Assembly (NCBI GenBank): GCA_041557595.1 | Contig: JBFFGE010000203.1 | Location: 1 to 7,812 of the forward strand | DNA length: 7,812 nt | From: JAOTYV01 sp041557595 | GTDB lineage: Bacteria > Pseudomonadota > Alphaproteobacteria > UBA8366 | Direction: 5' to 3' | Shown: positions 1 through 6,569 of the stretch, one piece after another | Layout of the letters: every line of letters starts with the position of its first letter | Position numbering within the stretch: the stretch's first letter is position 1 | Notes under the pieces: model-generated | Seen by the model: the letters and a program-made list of their open reading frames with translations, nothing else | Database searches by the model: none | What the model was told of the DNA's origin: nothing | Program-made: the position numbers and the translations under genes

Positions 1-60
1 CCTGCGGCCTCTTGCGTGTGAGCGCTAAACCCGTTCTCTAGCGGAGCGAACCATACGTTT

Positions 61-132
61 TCGCCAGCCCAGATGCATGCGGTGTTGGCGCCAACCGCAA
101 CAGACGGTCGCCAGCCGAGACTGGTGCCAGTC
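61..132. repeat. Cluster of inverted and direct repeats upstream of the integrase-module promoter
   Basis: Three repeat structures lie just upstream of the -35 box. TCGCCAGCC occurs at 61-69 and again at 108-116. A perfect 12-bp palindrome GTTGGCGCCAAC lies at 84-95. GACTGG (119-124) and CCAGTC (127-132) form a 6-bp inverted repeat with a 2-nt spacer, ending 4 nt before the -35 box. Such clusters often bind small HTH regulators or excisionases like the two encoded downstream, but binding here is only inferred. Confidence 0.35.
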
Positions 133-136
133 GCGT

Positions 137-165
137 TTGAAGTTAAAATTGGAATTTGGGATAAT
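137..165 (+). promoter_or_regulatory. Sigma70-type promoter with extended -10 for the HTH-integrase set
   Basis: TTGAAG (137-142) and GATAAT (160-165) are separated by exactly 17 bp, and TGG at 157-159 gives an extended -10. Transcription would start near 172, about 30 nt before the first ORF at 203. The spacer holds a small inverted repeat, AAATT-GG-AATTT (146-157), that could serve as an operator. The match is better than expected by chance in GC-rich DNA, but no expression evidence is available. Confidence 0.55.
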
Positions 166-202
166 GCATGTGTTCGCAACTTAACTGCCACATAGGCGCT
201 GC

Positions 203-421
203 ATGGACGCAACACAGCACGGTCCTGTTCTCGTCGGCCTCACCTCCATAGGCGCGCCTTTCCAGCGTTCCAGATGGACGGTCCGGCGCTGGATCGACAA
301 CGAGGACTTTCCTGCTGCACGGCTCCCCAACGGCGAATGGGCCACAACCTTGTCGCTGATCGACGGCTGGGTACTCGCACGCGCCGGAAAAACTGACAGC
401 AGTGAAGGCATAGGCAACTGA
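203..421 (+). CDS. Small helix-turn-helix-like protein of the integration module
   Basis: This 72-residue protein is not one I can name. Its middle (roughly residues 22-57) reads like a small MerR/AlpA-type winged helix: TVRRWIDNEDFPAARL is the sort of recognition helix followed by a wing seen in excisionases and phage regulators, and LSLIDGWVLAR resembles the closing helix. ATG at 203 is the only ATG in frame; a stop lies at 182-184. The Shine-Dalgarno is weak. The stop overlaps the next start by one base (TGATG), which suggests translational coupling. A promoter ends 37 nt upstream. A role as excisionase (directionality factor) or as repressor of the integrase promoter is inference from size, fold type and position. 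Spurious ORF status is unlikely given the coupling, but not excluded. Confidence 0.6.
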   Translation: MDATQHGPVLVGLTSIGAPFQRSRWTVRRWIDNEDFPAARLPNGEWATTLSLIDGWVLARAGKTDSSEGIGN

Positions 422-702
422 TGTCATGCGCCAAAGATAACTGCATGACAAAACACGCGATGCCAAACTGGCCGCGCAGAATGAAGGTGAAAATGGCGGC
501 GGATTATCTTGGCATCTCGCGGACAAAGTTTTTAGAGGGCGTTGGGGAGAAATACCCGAAACCGGTCCAAGATGGCAGAAATCGCCTCTGGCATATCGAA
601 GACCTGGACGCTGCAGCAGACCGTTTGAAGGGTGTAGTAGGTCGGACACAGGGCAGAGAAAACGCTTTCACAGAGCGATTGAGAAATGCTGGTTCGAATT
701 AA
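421..702 (+). CDS. AlpA/excisionase-like helix-turn-helix protein
   Basis: This 93-residue protein has a recognisable HTH core from about residue 20 to 70. The stretch MKVKMAADYLGISRTKF fits the first helix, turn and recognition helix of the MerR/AlpA/excisionase group. KYPKPVQDGRNRLWHIEDLDA fits the wing and final helix, where such proteins read the binding site and then close the fold. The start chosen overlaps the previous stop by one base (TGATG). ATGs at 445, 460 and 481 are in-frame alternatives, and the residues before the HTH look poorly conserved in type. The 3' end overlaps the integrase start by 17 nt, so the three genes probably form one translated unit. Family membership suggests control of excision or of integrase expression; which of the two HTH proteins does which cannot be told from sequence. 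Confidence 0.75.
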   Translation: MSCAKDNCMTKHAMPNWPRRMKVKMAADYLGISRTKFLEGVGEKYPKPVQDGRNRLWHIEDLDAAADRLKGVVGRTQGRENAFTERLRNAGSN

Positions 703-1675
703 AGGCGTGAAGCGCGTGCGTTCGAAAGGGCGGACGTACTGGTACTTTCGTCGCACAGGCGAGCGATTGCCGGATGACCCTGTGGAACGTGCGCAACGGG
801 TGCTGGAATTACAGGGGCAGCCGCGCGAGTCGCGCGCTCCTTACGGTTCCGTGGCGGGACTGGTAGCACAATACAAGGCATTACCAGCCTTTACGGACTT
901 AACGGATAGAACGCGCGGCGACTATCTCCGGTATCTCTCATACTTCGAGGACACGTTTGGCGATTTGCCGGTAAACGAAATCGACCGCGAATTTGTTATC
1001 GAGCTTCGGGACGCCTTTACCGACACACCACGCAAAGCAGATTATCTCGTGCGCATCCTATCGATCCTGTGCAACTTCGCGCTAGACCGGCCAAGACAGT
1101 ATGGGCTGCTTACCAACCCGGCAGCCAGGGTCAAGCGTATCGCGCGTGGCGACCCCTTCATGCCATGGCCCGACAACCTGATCGTCACGTTCCGGAAGAA
1201 GGCGTACCCGGAGTTGGTATGGGCGATGGAGACGGGACTCTATACGGCGCAGCGATTGAGTGCTTGCGTTGGGATGACCTGGCCACATTACGACGGCGAA
1301 GTTATCCAAGTTGAGCCACAAAAGGGTGGCAACCGGGTTTGGGTGCCCGCACATCCTGACTTCCGAGAGGTGCTCACCCGCATACCACGCCGCGCAATTG
1401 TGATGCTCACGACAAAGCGGGCGCGACCCTGGACGCCCGATCTACTGTCACGCGAGACAACCAAGTATGTCGCCCTTTGCGGCTTTGAGGGCTACACGTT
1501 CCACGGGCTGAGAAAGAATGCAGCACGAAACCTAGCAGAAGCCGGTGCAAGCCCGCACGAGATTGCGAGCGTAACCGGTCACAAGACGTTGGCGATGGTC
1601 GAGCATTACACGCGGGAAGCGCGGCAGCGGGAGCTTGCCAAGAGCGCCATTGCGAAGCTCCCGAGGAAGAAATAG
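686..1675 (+). CDS. Tyrosine recombinase / phage-type integrase
   Basis: This 329-residue protein catalyses site-specific recombination between element and host attachment sites. The N-terminal ~50 residues are basic and may be an arm-binding region. An alpha-helical core-binding (SAM-like) domain spans about 52-150 and the catalytic domain about 165-320. The catalytic set appears complete: Arg190 (TAQR), Lys213 (PQKGG), His273 and Arg276 (HGLR), His299 (TGHK) and nucleophile Tyr308 (HYT). The length is normal for small integrases. ATG at 686 lies inside the upstream gene (17-nt overlap) with only a weak Shine-Dalgarno, so expression probably depends on coupling. GTG at 707 is an in-frame alternative, 4 nt past the upstream stop. 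The gene runs towards the 3' end of tRNA-Lys, 87 nt away, which is its likely target. No frameshift or missing residue is seen, so it is probably active. No clear rho-independent terminator follows. Confidence 0.95.
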   Translation: MLVRIKGVKRVRSKGRTYWYFRRTGERLPDDPVERAQRVLELQGQPRESRAPYGSVAGLVAQYKALPAFTDLTDRTRGDYLRYLSYFEDTFGDLPVNEIDREFVIELRDAFTDTPRKADYLVRILSILCNFALDRPRQYGLLTNPAARVKRIARGDPFMPWPDNLIVTFRKKAYPELVWAMETGLYTAQRLSACVGMTWPHYDGEVIQVEPQKGGNRVWVPAHPDFREVLTRIPRRAIVMLTTKRARPWTPDLLSRETTKYVALCGFEGYTFHGLRKNAARNLAEAGASPHEIASVTGHKTLAMVEHYTREARQRELAKSAIAKLPRKK

Positions 1676-1686
1676 CGAACAGAAAA

Positions 1687-1716
1687 TGGAAAACCACCTG
1701 ACCAAAGTGGAAAACC
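1687..1716 (+). repeat. Direct repeat, candidate integrase arm-binding sites
   Basis: TGGAAAACC occurs at 1687-1695 and 1708-1716, a 21-bp offset equal to about two helical turns, so both copies face the same side of the DNA. They lie between the integrase stop and the tRNA 3' end, where arm-type sites are usually found in such elements. Binding is inferred, not shown. Confidence 0.4.
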
Positions 1717-1724
1717 GGGAAAGG

Positions 1725-1755
1725 CAGAGGGTGCATATTAGCATGCAACCCTTTG
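1725..1755. other. Bulged hairpin between integrase and tRNA-Lys
   Basis: Bases 1725-1736 pair with 1743-1755 to give about 12 base pairs, with one G-U pair, one bulged A (1747) and a 6-nt loop. Seven A residues follow (1756-1762). On the plus strand the hairpin is followed by A rather than U. On the minus strand the U run precedes the hairpin. It therefore fits a canonical terminator in neither direction. It could be part of the attachment-site region. Confidence 0.3.
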
Positions 1756-1762
1756 AAAAAAA

Positions 1763-1838
<76 letters not shown>

Positions 1839-1863
1839 GCATGGCCGACCGGCCAATCGGTTT

Positions 1864-1902
1864 CCGTCTGTTGCCGGTGCGGCGGTCGACACCGCCAGAC
1901 GG
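1864..1902 (-). other. Nested inverted repeats in the tRNA-Lys leader
   Basis: CCGTCT (1864-1869) pairs with AGACGG (1897-1902), enclosing a perfect inner stem GGCGGT-CGAC-ACCGCC (1881-1896). The unpaired bases lie on one side only (1870-1880). It sits just downstream of the -10 box and mostly inside the predicted ~60-nt leader of the tRNA precursor. It could be a precursor-processing structure or chance pairing in GC-rich DNA. Confidence 0.25.
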
Positions 1903-1905
1903 CGC

Positions 1906-1934
1906 GATATAGCAAAGGGGGGCGGGTTTGTCGA
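1906..1934 (-). promoter_or_regulatory. Probable promoter of tRNA-Lys
   Basis: Read on the minus strand, TCGACA (1934-1929) and TATATC (1911-1906) are 17 bp apart. This is close to sigma70-type tRNA promoters of alphaproteobacteria. Transcription would begin near 1899, giving a leader of about 60 nt before the mature 5' end at 1838. The spacer contains a run of six C residues on the minus strand (1922-1917). Confidence 0.5.
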
Positions 1935-1987
1935 TAGCGCAGGCGAATGCCATGGGTCGCAGGCCGCACGCATGCCCTTGCCCAGCC

Positions 1988-2033
1988 GTGCCCAGACCCC
2001 CGTGCCCGGACTTGTGCCCAGACCCGTGCTCCG
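1988..2033. repeat. Short imperfect tandem repeat downstream of rodA
   Basis: Units of 12-14 nt beginning GTGCCC start at 1988, 2002 and 2014, with a degenerate fourth (GTGCTC) at 2026. GTGCCCAGACCC is identical at 1988-1999 and 2014-2025. The array lies within 55 nt of the rodA stop, between rodA and the tRNA promoter. I see no terminator with a U tract here, so where the rod transcript ends is unclear. The function is unknown. Confidence 0.5.
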
Positions 2034-2040
2034 GCCGCGC

Positions 2041-3201
2041 TCAGGCCTCGCTGGCGTGGCGGGCAATGCGGCTATCGCGGTGGATGTAGCAGTTCATCAG
2101 GAAGCCGCAACCGGCCAGCACGGTGATCATCGCGGTGCCGCCGTAGGAGATGAGCGGCAGCGGCACGCCGACCACCGGGATCAGGCCCATCACCATGGCG
2201 GTGTTGATGAAGACGTAGAGCAGGATCGTCGTCGTCACCCCCATCGCGACCAGCCGGCCGAAATGGTTGCGGCAGCGGATCGCGATGGCGAGGCCATAAA
2301 CCAGCAGCATGCCGTACAACATCAACACCATGAGCCCGCCCATCAGGCCGAATTCCTCGGCCAGCATGGTGTAGATGAAGTCGGTGTGCCGCTCGGGCAG
2401 GAAGTTGAGCTGGCTCTGCGTGCCCTTGGTGAAGCCCTTGCCGAAGACGCCACCGGAGCCGAAGGCGATCTGCGACTGCAGGATGTGATAGCCGGAGCCG
2501 AGCGGGTCGCTCTCCGGGTTGAGGAAGGTGAGGATGCGCTTCTGCTGGTATTCGTGCAGGAAATTCCAGGCAATCGGGATCGAGGCCAGCCCGCACACGA
2601 TCACCACAGCAAATTTCCAGAGCCGCACCCCGGCGAGGAAAAACAGCGCGCCGCCGCCGATCCCGAGCATCACGGCGGTGCCGAGGTCGGGCTGGCGCAT
2701 CACGATGGCGACCGGCGCCGCGACCATCATCAGCGGCACCACGAGATAGGTCGGCCGGCCAATATCCTCGATATTCATGCGATGGAAATACCGCGCCAAC
2801 GCCAGCACCAGGGAGATTTTCATCAGCTCCGACGGCTGCACCTGGAAGAAGCCGATCCGGATCCAGCGCTGCGCGCCCATGCCGATGGCGCCGAACGCCT
2901 CGACCCCCACCAGCAGCAGCATCGTCACGCCGTAGATGACATAGGCATAGCGCAGCCAGATCCGCGTATCGACCAGCGCGATCCCCACCATCACCAGCAA
3001 ACCGACCGACAGGCGCACCAACTGGCGCGACGCCCAGGGCTCCATGCTGCCGCCGTCGATCTGGCTGCCGCCGGCGGAATACAGCATGGCGATCCCGATG
3101 CCGCCGATCGAGACGACCAGGAGGATCAGCGACCAGTTGATCTGCCACAGCTTCTGCTGCAGCGACAGGTCCGCGCCGTGGTATGGCATCGGCCGCATCA
3201 T
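2041..3201 (-). CDS. rodA: RodA, SEDS-family peptidoglycan glycosyltransferase
   Basis: RodA polymerises lipid II into glycan strands in the inner membrane and works as a pair with PBP2 within the elongasome. The protein has 386 residues, the usual length, and about ten hydrophobic segments starting at residue 23. Family motifs are GAQRWI (109-114), QPSELMK (122-128), QPDLGTA (170-176), a large periplasmic-loop stretch ending LPERHTDFIY with Asp274 as the likely catalytic acid, and GVPLPLISYGG (345-355). The ATG at 3201 overlaps the mrdA stop as ATGA, and GGA stands 7 nt before it. In-frame ATGs at 3198 and 3189 are alternatives. A longer in-frame reading to 3414 runs inside mrdA and lacks support. 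It is the last gene of the operon, and coupling to mrdA should keep the two partners in step. Confidence 0.97.
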   Translation of the reverse strand: MMRPMPYHGADLSLQQKLWQINWSLILLVVSIGGIGIAMLYSAGGSQIDGGSMEPWASRQLVRLSVGLLVMVGIALVDTRIWLRYAYVIYGVTMLLLVGVEAFGAIGMGAQRWIRIGFFQVQPSELMKISLVLALARYFHRMNIEDIGRPTYLVVPLMMVAAPVAIVMRQPDLGTAVMLGIGGGALFFLAGVRLWKFAVVIVCGLASIPIAWNFLHEYQQKRILTFLNPESDPLGSGYHILQSQIAFGSGGVFGKGFTKGTQSQLNFLPERHTDFIYTMLAEEFGLMGGLMVLMLYGMLLVYGLAIAIRCRNHFGRLVAMGVTTTILLYVFINTAMVMGLIPVVGVPLPLISYGGTAMITVLAGCGFLMNCYIHRDSRIARHASEA

Positions 3202-5084
3202 CGGATTTTCCGTTTCGCGGATTGCGGCGCGGCGCTGATCTTGCGGCCGGTGCCGGACGGATCGCGCCGCTGGGTTTCCAGCAACACGTCGCGGGCAATC
3301 GGCGCCGCGGTCTTGGACCCGCCGCCGCCATGCTCGACCACCACGGCGGTGACATAGCGCGGCGCACCCATCGGCGCGTAGCCGACGAACAGCGCATGGT
3401 CGCGCTCGCGCCATGGCCGCTCCGCATTCTTCTTCAGCCCGCGATCCCGTTCGGCAAGCGAAATGCGCCGCACCTGCGACGTGCCCGTTTTCCCCGCCAT
3501 CTCAAAACCCTTGATGGCGATGCGCGAACCGAAGGCGGTGCCGCCCTGCTGCTTGTTCACGACCTCTTCCATGCCCTGCATAACGATCCGGCGGGCCCGT
3601 GCCGACAGGTCGATTTTCGGAAAGCTGGGCGGCGACGGTTCGGTGAAATCGTCGAGCGGCGGCGGCGCGGTCAAGCGCGGCGTCACCGCATAGCCGCCGT
3701 TCACCAGGCGGGCCGCCATGACGGCGATCTGCAGCGGCGTCGCCAGCACATAGCCCTGACCGATGCCCGAGACCAAGGTCTCGCCGAGCTGCCAGGGCAC
3801 GCCGATGGTCGCCTGTTTCCAGTCGCGCGTCGGCGTCAGGCCCGGCTTCTCGCCCGGGATATCGAGGTTCAGCGTTTTCCCGATGCCCATCTTGAACGCC
3901 ATCGCGGCGATGCGGTCGATCCCGACCTTGCGCGAGAGTTCATAGAAGTAGATGTCGCAGGATTCCCGGATGGAATCGATCAGGTCGACCGAGCCATGGC
4001 CGTGTTTTTTCCAGCAATGGAATTTCTGATTGCCGAGCTGCATATCGCCGACGCAGGTCGCCCGAATGGTGGGCGAAATGCCCATCTCCAGCGCCGCCAG
4101 GGCGACAATGATCTTATAGGTCGAGCCTGGCGCGTACTGGCCGGCGATCACCTTGTTGGTCAGCGGCGCGTCCGGATTGGTCAGCAGGGCGTTCCACTCC
4201 TTGCCGGTCAAGCCATCGGTGAAGGAACTCGGATCGAAGAACGGCGTCGACGCCATGGCCAGCACGTCGCCGGTCTTGGTGTCCATGACCACGACCGACC
4301 CCCGGCGTTTGTCCTTGATCCGCTTGGCGACGAAATCCTGCAGCCCCGCATCGAGCGTGAGGCGCACGTCTTCGCCCGGCTTGGCTTCCTTCCGGCCCGG
4401 CAGTTCGCGAATTCTGCGGCCCAGCGCGTTCACTTCGACCTCCGCGTTGCCGGCCGAGCCGCGCAGATTGGTGTCGTACTGCCGTTCGATCCCGTTCTTG
4501 CCGATCCGGAACCCGGGCTGGTCCAGCAACGGATCCCCGGTGCGTTCCCGCTCCGAGACCGCTGCCACATAGCCCAGTACATGGGCCGCGTTGCCACCGA
4601 ATGGATAGTGCCGGGTTTGCCCCACGTCGACACGGATGCCCGGCAAATCCGGCGCATTCACCTCGATCCGGCTGACTTCTTCCCAGCTTAGATTTTCGCG
4701 GACGGTGATTTCGACGAAGGCGCGCCGGCGCCGCGCCTCGCGCAGCACGCGCTTGCGGTCATGCTCGCTCACCTCGACCAGCTGGCTCAGCCGGGTCAGC
4801 ATCTGGTCGATATCCTTGGCTTCCTCCCGCACGATCACGATGCGGAAGTTCTGAACGTTGATCGCCATGGGAACGTTATGGCGGTCGACGATACGGCCGC
4901 GCGGCGGCGGCAATAGCCGCAGGCTGATTCGGTTTTCGTTGGCAAGAACCGTATAGCGCTTGGATTCCAGGACCTGCAGGTAATACATCCGCCCGGCGAG
5001 CCCGAGGAACAACGCCGCCTGCCCGCCACCGAGGAACAGCGCGCGCCGACTGAACAGCCTGCCCCGGTCCTGTTCGGGCTTCAC
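3198..5084 (-). CDS. mrdA: Penicillin-binding protein 2 (MrdA), transpeptidase of the elongasome
   Basis: PBP2 cross-links peptidoglycan during side-wall growth and activates RodA; it is anchored in the inner membrane with its catalytic domain in the periplasm. From GTG at 5084 the protein has 628 residues. A single membrane anchor lies at about 14-36. A pedestal/dimerisation domain follows to roughly 230, opening with the PPPRGRIVDR element. The transpeptidase domain carries Ser321-Thr-Tyr-Lys324 (nucleophile and base), Ser375-Cys-Asp377 and Lys532-Thr-Gly534. SCD in place of SxN is normal for PBP2. TTG at 5090 would overlap the mreD stop by 4 nt and add two residues, but the strong GGGAGG (5097-5092) is only 1 nt from TTG and 7 nt from GTG, so GTG is preferred. 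The stop overlaps rodA. Confidence 0.95.
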   Translation of the reverse strand: MKPEQDRGRLFSRRALFLGGGQAALFLGLAGRMYYLQVLESKRYTVLANENRISLRLLPPPRGRIVDRHNVPMAINVQNFRIVIVREEAKDIDQMLTRLSQLVEVSEHDRKRVLREARRRRAFVEITVRENLSWEEVSRIEVNAPDLPGIRVDVGQTRHYPFGGNAAHVLGYVAAVSERERTGDPLLDQPGFRIGKNGIERQYDTNLRGSAGNAEVEVNALGRRIRELPGRKEAKPGEDVRLTLDAGLQDFVAKRIKDKRRGSVVVMDTKTGDVLAMASTPFFDPSSFTDGLTGKEWNALLTNPDAPLTNKVIAGQYAPGSTYKIIVALAALEMGISPTIRATCVGDMQLGNQKFHCWKKHGHGSVDLIDSIRESCDIYFYELSRKVGIDRIAAMAFKMGIGKTLNLDIPGEKPGLTPTRDWKQATIGVPWQLGETLVSGIGQGYVLATPLQIAVMAARLVNGGYAVTPRLTAPPPLDDFTEPSPPSFPKIDLSARARRIVMQGMEEVVNKQQGGTAFGSRIAIKGFEMAGKTGTSQVRRISLAERDRGLKKNAERPWRERDHALFVGYAPMGAPRYVTAVVVEHGGGGSKTAAPIARDVLLETQRRDPSGTGRKISAAPQSAKRKIR

Positions 5085-5097
5085 GCTCAATCCTCCC
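5084..5097 (-). promoter_or_regulatory. Shine-Dalgarno that decides the mrdA start
   Basis: GGGAGG at 5097-5092 (minus strand) is the clearest ribosome-binding site between genes of the operon. It lies 7 nt from GTG (5084-5082) and 1 nt from TTG (5090-5088), so it favours GTG. It lies within the last codons of mreD, which ends at 5087, so ribosomes finishing mreD could reinitiate here. Confidence 0.6.
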
Positions 5098-5605
5098 GCA
5101 GGATGTTCCTATGTGTCAGAACGAACACATAGGCAACCAGCGGATAGACCGCCGCGGTCGTGAAGTAATCCGCGATAATGGCGAGCGCAGGAACGGCGGC
5201 GCCCGACAGCATCGACGTTAGCACCCATTGAAACGCGGCGATGACGACGCAGAGCGTACCGAAGCCCCACCAAAGCACCGCGAAGGATTTGCCGAAAAAG
5301 AAGCGCCGCTGCGATACGACCAACCCATAGACGACCAGCAGAATGAAGGTGTTCAACCCCATGGGCACGCCCGACAGGATATCCTGCAGCATGCCGACCG
5401 CGAAAACCGCCGGCGCCGGCATCAGTTCGGGGCTGTGCAGCGCCCAGAAATAGACCGAAATCAGCGCCAGCAGCGGCGTCAACGCGACCGCGGCCGGCAA
5501 TTGCATCGGCACCTGCGACAGGATGACCAGGCCCATGGTAATCAGGAACGGGGTCATCCGCCGGGCAACATGATCCAGTGTCTGCCAGGTGGCGCTGCCC
5601 CTCAT
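5087..5605 (-). CDS. mreD: Rod shape-determining protein MreD
   Basis: MreD is a small integral inner-membrane protein that joins MreC and helps link MreB filaments to the periplasmic synthases. The 172-residue product is typical in length. It is almost wholly hydrophobic, with five or six membrane segments from about residue 18 to 165. The signature-like stretch GMLQDILSGVPMGLNTF (about 70-86) and the following RRFFFGKS fit the family. ATG at 5605 overlaps the mreC stop (ATGA) with only a weak Shine-Dalgarno, so translation is probably coupled to mreC. The N-terminal TWQTLDHVARR resembles the start of alphaproteobacterial relatives, supporting this start over the internal ATG at codon 17. 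It abuts mrdA downstream. Confidence 0.93.
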   Translation of the reverse strand: MRGSATWQTLDHVARRMTPFLITMGLVILSQVPMQLPAAVALTPLLALISVYFWALHSPELMPAPAVFAVGMLQDILSGVPMGLNTFILLVVYGLVVSQRRFFFGKSFAVLWWGFGTLCVVIAAFQWVLTSMLSGAAVPALAIIADYFTTAAVYPLVAYVFVLTHRNILRED

Positions 5606-6513
5606 TCCGAACCCGCCGCCTTGCCCAATTGGCCCCTGGCCTTGCCCGCGCCGTCCCGCGGAAGCATTTCGTCGAGCATGCCGTTGAGCCCGAAATCCAT
5701 CAGCCGGATGAATTCCAGACGATCGGCGGACGCATAGGGCCGGACCCGAACGCCTTCCTTGGCCACCGTGGTAACGACGCCCACCGGAAGATCCGACGGA
5801 AAGACGCCGCCATGCCCCGAGGTGACAATCCGGTCGCCGGGCTTCACCCTGGTGGTAATGGGCAGATACTGCAGCCGCGGCGACGCCGAGTTGTCGCCCG
5901 CCAGCACCGCCCGCTCCCGCGAGGATTCGATGACCACGGGAATGCGGCTGTTCAGATCGGTGATCAACAGGATGCGCGCCGACCGCTCGCCCACTTCGGC
6001 GACGCGGCCAAGCAGCCCGTTACCGACCGCCGCGGCCTGGCCCTTGCGGACGCTATCGCGCCGCCCCGCGTTCACCAGCACGCTGCGCACGAAGGCGCCG
6101 CCGGAATCGCCGATGACCCGCGCCGTGACGGACGTCACCTCCGGATCGGCGCCAAAGCCAAGCAGGCCGCGCAGTTGTTCGTTTTCCGCCATCAGGGTGC
6201 GGGCGGTCGTCTGCCATTTCAGGAGTTGGATATTATGCGAGCGGAGCGCCTGATTTTCGGCGCGCAGCCGCCCGAGTTCCTTCACTTCCTCGATCGTGCT
6301 GGCGACCGTCATCGCCGGCCGGGACAGCGCATCGAGAACCGGCGCCGTAATATCGGTCACCGTCATACGCGCCCGTTCGAAGATTTGCGGATCGGCCTTG
6401 CCCAGGATGAGTATCGCGAACGCGGCCGCCAGCAAAAAGACATAGGCGAACCGGTCCGCCAAACCGCGGAGCGGGGCCGTTATGCGCAGGATATGTTCTG
6501 GACGATGCCGCAA
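5602..6513 (-). CDS. mreC: Rod shape-determining protein MreC
   Basis: MreC is a bitopic membrane protein whose periplasmic part forms filaments and activates PBP2. The 303-residue protein has one membrane anchor (about 21-38) and a coiled coil at about 73-118, rich in E, L, R and Q (RLRAENQALRSHN). Two beta domains follow from about 127 to 275. They include GLLGRVAEVG, where family members have GL(V/L)G, and LITDLNSRIPV, TRVKPGDRIVTSG and VFPSDLPVGVV, all typical of MreC. The start is a TTG at 6513, with AAGGA 8 nt upstream; no better in-frame ATG fits before the anchor. The stop overlaps mreD (ATGA). It lies 56 nt after mreB with no visible terminator between them. The short tail after the beta domains is Gly/Lys/Arg-rich and probably disordered. 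Confidence 0.95.
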   Translation of the reverse strand: MRHRPEHILRITAPLRGLADRFAYVFLLAAAFAILILGKADPQIFERARMTVTDITAPVLDALSRPAMTVASTIEEVKELGRLRAENQALRSHNIQLLKWQTTARTLMAENEQLRGLLGFGADPEVTSVTARVIGDSGGAFVRSVLVNAGRRDSVRKGQAAAVGNGLLGRVAEVGERSARILLITDLNSRIPVVIESSRERAVLAGDNSASPRLQYLPITTRVKPGDRIVTSGHGGVFPSDLPVGVVTTVAKEGVRVRPYASADRLEFIRLMDFGLNGMLDEMLPRDGAGKARGQLGKAAGSE

Positions 6514-6569
6514 TCCAAGTTTCCTTGCCGGCGGTCCCGCTTACCGTCCGCCGCTCCAGGCCGTAACGC

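Larger units (their letters stand above)
1..1762. mobile_element. Integrase-bearing end of an element inserted at tRNA-Lys (partial)
   Basis: A tyrosine recombinase gene lies 87 nt from the 3' end of a tRNA gene and is transcribed towards it. Two small DNA-binding proteins sit upstream of it in the same direction. This is the usual arrangement at the integrase end of tRNA-targeted islands and prophages. The segment is more A/T-rich than the mre operon on the far side of the tRNA. The second attachment site is not visible, so the element continues left beyond the window and its size and cargo are unknown. The precise junction cannot be fixed: it should lie within or right at the 3' part of the tRNA. 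That this is an integrated element is inference from context; no phage structural or conjugation gene is seen here. Confidence 0.65.

Noticed and set aside
1..28. Possible tail of a plus-strand gene ending TAA at 26-28
   Set aside because: Only nine codons are visible, too few to support a gene.
143..649. A minus-strand frame of 168 codons opposite the small HTH genes
   Set aside because: It shows no domain, runs through the promoter region, and the plus-strand genes overlap in a coupled order.
1972..3357. A plus-strand frame of 461 codons opposite rodA
   Set aside because: It is rich in His, Asp, Arg and Gln as expected of an antisense shadow in GC-rich DNA, and rodA is unmistakable on the other strand.
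2072..3427. A second long minus-strand frame in rodA
   Set aside because: It is a frame-shifted reading of rodA with Arg/Ala/Asp-rich content and no membrane segments.
3949..3963. SCD in place of the SxN motif in PBP2
   Set aside because: This is the normal form in PBP2 proteins and not a lost catalytic residue.
3183..4691. A plus-strand frame of 502 codons opposite mrdA
   Set aside because: It is an antisense shadow of a clear PBP2 gene, with no recognisable domain.
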